64,000 nucleotides of DNA from Ruminiclostridium cellobioparum DSM 1351 = ATCC 15832 (GTDB lineage Bacteria; Bacillota; Clostridia; Acetivibrionales; DSM-1351), in the NCBI RefSeq assembly GCF_000621505.1, contig NZ_KK211293.1:1-64000 (forward strand). The letters are read 5' to 3'. Of this stretch, positions 60,206 through 64,000 are shown one piece after another (position 1 is the first letter of the stretch; every line of letters begins with the position of its first letter). The notes under the pieces were generated by a model. The model saw only the letters and a list, made by a program, of their open reading frames with translations. It made no database searches and had not been told where the DNA came from. The position numbers and the translations under genes were made by a program.

Positions 60206-62445
60206 TGGCGCTTTTTAAAAAAGTAATACGGACCATGCTGGAGCATAAGGCTCGCTATATTGGTTCCATGCTGCTGCTCATGATCAGCAGTATGATGTTT
60301 ATTACGATGAATATGACGTCTATGAACCTGGACAATATGTTCAAGAAATTTTCCGGGCAGAACGTATTGTCCGACGCAGAATTTTCAACAGCTGCCGCCA
60401 TCGACACGGCGGCTTTCGGCCGGCAATTTGCCGCAAAGGCGGAAGTCGGCAGCACGGCCGACTTCCAGGTAAAGCCCGGTCAAACGCTGAGGGTGTTTTC
60501 TGCTATGAGCGTTGTGAACATCCCGGCCGTTCAGGAGGGTAAACTTCCGGACAGCTCGGAGATCATGCTTGACCGCCCGTTCGCGGAAACAAACGGATAT
60601 CGTATCGGCGATCAAATTACCGTTGCAGGCAGGAAATTTACCGTTTCGGGGTATGCCCTTCTGCCCAATTTCATTTATGTGATCAAATCGAAGGAAGAAA
60701 TGATGAATAACCCCAGCACTTTTGGCATTGCCGTGGTGGGCAGGGAGGATTTGGAAACCTTGCCTGGCAGAAACAGGGTTTACGCCATCCGTTTTGATGA
60801 CAGGGAAAATATCAAAGCTCAGGAAGCCTCGGTAAAGAATGAGCTGCGTTCTCAAGGCATCAGGGTAACCAACTGGCAGAGTACAGTGAGAAAGGTTAAT
60901 GTATCCTATGTTCCCATGGAGATTGATGTATTATCCACAATGAGCGCCGCCGTGCCGTTTGCCATGCTTGCGCTTGCCTGCGTTTTGCTGGGGATGCTGA
61001 TGTGGCGTACCATTAAAAGCGAAACGGTCATCATCGGGACATTTTACGCCCAGGGCTATCGGAGGCGTCAGCTTGTCCTCCACTATCTTACTTTTCCCCT
61101 TTTTATATCCATCATCGGCTCTGTGCTTGGTTCCGCATTTGGGCTGCTGCTGGTAAACAGCGTGCTTCGGCTCATGCTGACCGCTTTCCCCATGCCGGTA
61201 TACAAAACGCTGCTGAATCCATGGCTGGTTCTCTTGGCAGTCGCGCTGCCGGTTGTCATTCTCTGCGGCGTTACCTGGTGTATTACAGGAAGAACGCTGA
61301 AAACTGCTCCGGCAGTTCTTATGAAAGGCGGAGAAGCAAGAGGCAAGGTCAATTTTATTGAGCGCAGCCTGCGGCTCGACCGTCTTGGATTCAATACGAA
61401 ATTTAAAATCAGGGAACAGATCCGCAGCCTGTCCAGAACCTTTTTCCTGATTTTCGGGGTTATCGTAGCCACCATGCTCATGCTGTACGGGCTGACGATG
61501 AAAAGCTCCGTCGACTATATGCTGAGGGAAGGAATCAGCGAGCTTTACAATTTCAAATACGAATATGTTTTCACGTCGGCAAAAACCGGAATGCCGCCTG
61601 CGGGAACAGAACAGTTCAATGCGGCGTATGTGAGCCTTGCCGACAATGAAGACATAAGCTTTTATGTTACCGGAGTCCTTCCGGCCACCAAAATGGTACG
61701 GCTGAAGGATGCCTCCGGACAACCGTTCCAGCCGGATCAGACCACAATTACGGCAACGCTTGCACAGAAGCTTAATGTGAAAGCCGGCGACAGTGTGACG
61801 GTATTCGATACCGAAAACGGAAAGAAACACACTTTTGTCATTGAAAAAATGGCCGATACCTATGCGGGCGATTTTCTGTTCCTGCCCCTTGACAGATTCA
61901 ATGCGGAATTCGGATACCCTGCCGATGCCTATCTGGGGATCTGGGGCAGCGAGGCCATGACCTTCGCTCAAGGCGAGATCCAAAGCACCAAATCCATTGA
62001 CACAATTGTTGCGGGACTCGGCAAGATGATTGACCAGATGGGTCCTATGATTTACGGCCTGATTGCCGCCGCTTTCCTGCTGGGTCTTATTATCATTTAT
62101 ATTGTAACAGGCCTGGTAGTCGACGAAAGCCGGACCAGCATCTCGTTAATGAAGGTGTTCGGATACCGGAAAAAAGAGATAGGGAGGCTGGTGCTGGACA
62201 GCAATACCCTGATTGTTGTTTTGGGATATCTGCTTGGCATCCCGGCCTTGCTGGGTACGGCAGGGGCTTTCTTCGGCTCTCTGACCGAAAACCTGCAGGT
62301 GGTACTGCCAGTCAAGCTGAGTGCCTTATACATGCTGTTTGGTTTTATCATCGTGATGGCAACCTATGAGTTTGCCAAATGGATGTGCAGAAAAAAGGTG
62401 GCCCGGATTCCGATGAGTGAAGCACTGAAGGCGGGAACAGAATAG
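60205..62445 (+). CDS. ABC transporter permease with two FtsX domains
   Basis: 746-aa permease. The N-terminal helix (ARYIGSMLLLMISSMMFITM) is followed by a MacB-like periplasmic domain. Two FtsX domains come after: one at ~250-375 (FAMLALACVLLGMLMWRTIKSE, RRRQLVLHYLTFPLF) and one at ~610-745 (LIAAAFLLGLIIIYIVTGLVVDESRTSISLMKVFGYRKKEI). A second external domain lies between them. The start is ATG 60205, overlapping the ATPase stop. As in the ATPase, codon third positions favour G and C (many GCC, GGC and CGC codons), suggesting acquisition from another genome. Confidence 0.88.
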   Translation: MALFKKVIRTMLEHKARYIGSMLLLMISSMMFITMNMTSMNLDNMFKKFSGQNVLSDAEFSTAAAIDTAAFGRQFAAKAEVGSTADFQVKPGQTLRVFSAMSVVNIPAVQEGKLPDSSEIMLDRPFAETNGYRIGDQITVAGRKFTVSGYALLPNFIYVIKSKEEMMNNPSTFGIAVVGREDLETLPGRNRVYAIRFDDRENIKAQEASVKNELRSQGIRVTNWQSTVRKVNVSYVPMEIDVLSTMSAAVPFAMLALACVLLGMLMWRTIKSETVIIGTFYAQGYRRRQLVLHYLTFPLFISIIGSVLGSAFGLLLVNSVLRLMLTAFPMPVYKTLLNPWLVLLAVALPVVILCGVTWCITGRTLKTAPAVLMKGGEARGKVNFIERSLRLDRLGFNTKFKIREQIRSLSRTFFLIFGVIVATMLMLYGLTMKSSVDYMLREGISELYNFKYEYVFTSAKTGMPPAGTEQFNAAYVSLADNEDISFYVTGVLPATKMVRLKDASGQPFQPDQTTITATLAQKLNVKAGDSVTVFDTENGKKHTFVIEKMADTYAGDFLFLPLDRFNAEFGYPADAYLGIWGSEAMTFAQGEIQSTKSIDTIVAGLGKMIDQMGPMIYGLIAAAFLLGLIIIYIVTGLVVDESRTSISLMKVFGYRKKEIGRLVLDSNTLIVVLGYLLGIPALLGTAGAFFGSLTENLQVVLPVKLSALYMLFGFIIVMATYEFAKWMCRKKVARIPMSEALKAGTE

Positions 62446-62468
62446 AGGCAAATAACGGATCACTGATA

Positions 62469-62522
62469 ATAGTGCGCCAGTGCAGCTTCAAAAAAATTTT
62501 AAAGTTAGTGCTGGCGCACTAT
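62469..62522. other. Inverted repeat between convergent genes
   Basis: ATAGTGCGCCAG (62469-62480) and CTGGCGCACTAT (62511-62522), perfect 12-bp arms with a 30-nt centre. The right arm includes the stop codon of the leftward regulator. No clear T-run follows on the plus strand. Confidence 0.5.
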
Positions 62523-64000
62523 AGAACTTCTTTTTCAAAAATATGTTCTTCATCTGAAAACAATCCGTTTCTGTACTGTGTTGGTGTTATTCCTGTTATT
62601 TTTTTAAATATTTTGAAATAATACTTTTCATCTGTAAAGCCAACCTTTTCAGAGATTTCATAAATTTTATACCTGGGCTGGATCAAAAGGCTTTTTGATT
62701 TCTCAACCCTTATTTTTTGGATAAAATCCGAGAAATACATTCCTGTATCTTTTTTGAAAATATTGCTGAAATAGCTTGCGTTCATATTGATATAGCCGGC
62801 TACTTCCTCCAGGCTCAGATTGTTAACATAATTTTCTTCAATATACTTTATTGCAGCGGCAATTTTATTGTTATATCTGTTATCACAGGATTCATTTTCA
62901 AATTTGTTAATGTTTTTAAACATCTTCTTTACATTGATCCTGAAATCCGCAAGAGATTCGGAGGATTGGTAGAGATGTTCGATAGTCATATAATTTACCA
63001 GCAGCTTTTTCTTATCAGGGGGTAAATGGTATTGAACAAGGTTTTCCAGTGAATTTTTAATTAGTGTAGGTGTAACAGGCTTTAACCTTAATAAGAAATC
63101 AAATAAATGGTCAATGCTGATAAAAAGCTCCTGAGGATATTTGCTGTGCAAAGAATTGAGGAATTCTTCGTAATATGTGTTTAAGGCCGGCTGCAAAATT
63201 ATATTCTTTTTTAATTCGGAGTATAAAAAAATCGGGGAAGAGCAGTCCAACAATCTGTAATCCAAAGCATCCCTGGCATGTTTAACCAGCTCGGTCAAAC
63301 TGGCTGCCGAGTCTGACCACTCGCTGATACCCGAATATGCCGTTTTAAATGCCGAAATATGCTCTTTTATAAGAGGAATAACTTCCGAATATTCCTCCTG
63401 AGCTATGTTTAGCAGGCAAATAATGTTACTATGGCCTGCAACATAACAATAAAATATGTGCAAGGGAGCGGCATGCTTATGAAGAAAATCTAAAAGTGTG
63501 TCATTAATGGCCCTGCAATGGATGCATAAAACGGCAAAACCATTTTGAGGAAAAGAGATATCGGCATTTGATAAAATAAAATTTATTTCACCGGAATTGT
63601 GATATCCTTCCATTATTTCTCTTAAAATAACATTGTGGTATTGTTTGATTTTTTTAGCATTATCCAGCCTTTGGATCTGCTCCTGTTCTTCCTGTTTAAG
63701 CTGCTCTATGAGCCTTGAGAGGGTACCGTAAAGCTTATCCTTTTTAACGGGTTTTAACAAATACTCCGAAACATCACAGCTTATTGCTCTCTGAGCATAG
63801 GAGAATTCACCGTAGCCGCTTAAAATTACATATTTGGCTGTGGAACCGGCTTTTTTCATATGTTCTACAAAATCCAGCCCGTTAAGCTGCGGCATTTTAA
63901 TGTCCGAAACAATAATATGCGGATTGTACCGGTCAATGGAAACGATGGCGTCTTTGCCATTCTCTGCTTCGTAAATATTTTCAATTGGCAGATCCATTTT
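62519..64000 (-). CDS. AraC-type response regulator (YesN-like), 5' end outside the window
   Basis: At least 492 residues of a response regulator whose first ~28 residues lie beyond the window. The receiver domain shows the phospho-acceptor in HIIVSDIKMPQLNG and lysine in YLLKPVKKDK. The first acidic pair is missing because of the cut. A long middle region of about 270 residues follows. The C-terminus has an AraC helix-turn-helix domain (INMNASYFSNIFKKDTGMYFSDFIQKIRVEKSKSLL, SEKVGFTDEKYYFKIFKKITGITPTQYR). Such regulators usually control carbohydrate uptake or glycoside hydrolase genes with a YesM-type kinase. Its partner would be upstream, outside the window. Confidence 0.9.
   Translation of the reverse strand, partial: KMDLPIENIYEAENGKDAIVSIDRYNPHIIVSDIKMPQLNGLDFVEHMKKAGSTAKYVILSGYGEFSYAQRAISCDVSEYLLKPVKKDKLYGTLSRLIEQLKQEEQEQIQRLDNAKKIKQYHNVILREIMEGYHNSGEINFILSNADISFPQNGFAVLCIHCRAINDTLLDFLHKHAAPLHIFYCYVAGHSNIICLLNIAQEEYSEVIPLIKEHISAFKTAYSGISEWSDSAASLTELVKHARDALDYRLLDCSSPIFLYSELKKNIILQPALNTYYEEFLNSLHSKYPQELFISIDHLFDFLLRLKPVTPTLIKNSLENLVQYHLPPDKKKLLVNYMTIEHLYQSSESLADFRINVKKMFKNINKFENESCDNRYNNKIAAAIKYIEENYVNNLSLEEVAGYINMNASYFSNIFKKDTGMYFSDFIQKIRVEKSKSLLIQPRYKIYEISEKVGFTDEKYYFKIFKKITGITPTQYRNGLFSDEEHIFEKEVL

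Noticed and set aside
1-64000. CRISPR arrays, prophage, integrated plasmid or restriction-modification and anti-phage genes
   Set aside because: No regularly spaced direct repeats, phage structural genes, or defence-type protein motifs were seen. XerD is the chromosomal recombinase and not an integrase.

Overview
This 64-kb window reads as chromosome of a spore-forming, moderately low-GC Firmicute of the class Clostridia. The evidence is the sporulation genes (spoIIM, dacF, ytfJ), strong GGAGG ribosome-binding sites, an IspH-ribosomal protein S1 fusion, a SigI/RsgI pair and a HutP-family gene. The SigI/RsgI pair and the transcarboxylase-like trio recall the cellulolytic clostridia (Ruminiclostridium/Acetivibrio type). 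That placement is inference; there is no rRNA or other marker here that fixes the species.

Layout. 1-10 kb: rnhA, a NUDIX hydrolase, spoIIM, xerD, pyrimidine nucleoside phosphorylase, dacF, an M50 protease, scpA-scpB, a DUF2953 protein, ytfJ and rluB. 10-20 kb: a small membrane protein, mnmM, sigI-rsgI, a 12S/biotin-carrier/5S carboxyltransferase trio behind a consensus promoter, an unknown zinc-ribbon protein, an RpiR-type regulator and an HI0933-type flavoprotein. 20-24 kb: a repeat-rich stretch with several palindromic MITE-like elements around a membrane protein, hutP, aroH and cmk. 24-34 kb: ispH-rpsA, cheR, tRNA-Leu(CAG), murD, a radical-SAM/DUF4130 DNA-metabolism pair with a probable LexA box, an ACT protein plus DUF711 protein, another MITE-like element and a DUF2752 protein. 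34-40 kb: exported proteins (HtrA-like protease, a triplicated-module protein, an LCP protein). 38.6-45 kb: a copper-handling block (DUF2318, tandem cupredoxin, CopA, CopZ, two-component system). 45.4-51.5 kb: a complete vanG-type operon set (vanR, vanS, D-Ala-D-Ser ligase, vanXY, vanT). 51.5-58.7 kb: metabolic and transport genes including a frameshifted ferredoxin-like gene. 58.8-62.4 kb: a GC-richer TetR/ABC/FtsX block. The window ends inside an AraC-type response regulator.

The least ordinary features are noncoding. (1) A ~100-bp structured leader with its own anti-Shine-Dalgarno, Shine-Dalgarno and start codon is present almost identically before rnhA and hutP, with a diverged third copy. 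(2) Palindromic repeats contain interchangeable hairpins that all begin CAAA and end TTTG. (3) The vanR and vanG promoters share a motif at exactly 43 nt from the -10, and the vanG -10 lies inside the vanRS terminator. (4) A terminator-like hairpin contains the ribosome-binding site and start codon of the gene after scpB. (5) A LexA-like box sits on the promoter of the radical-SAM pair.

All calls come from reading the sequence; no database search was run.
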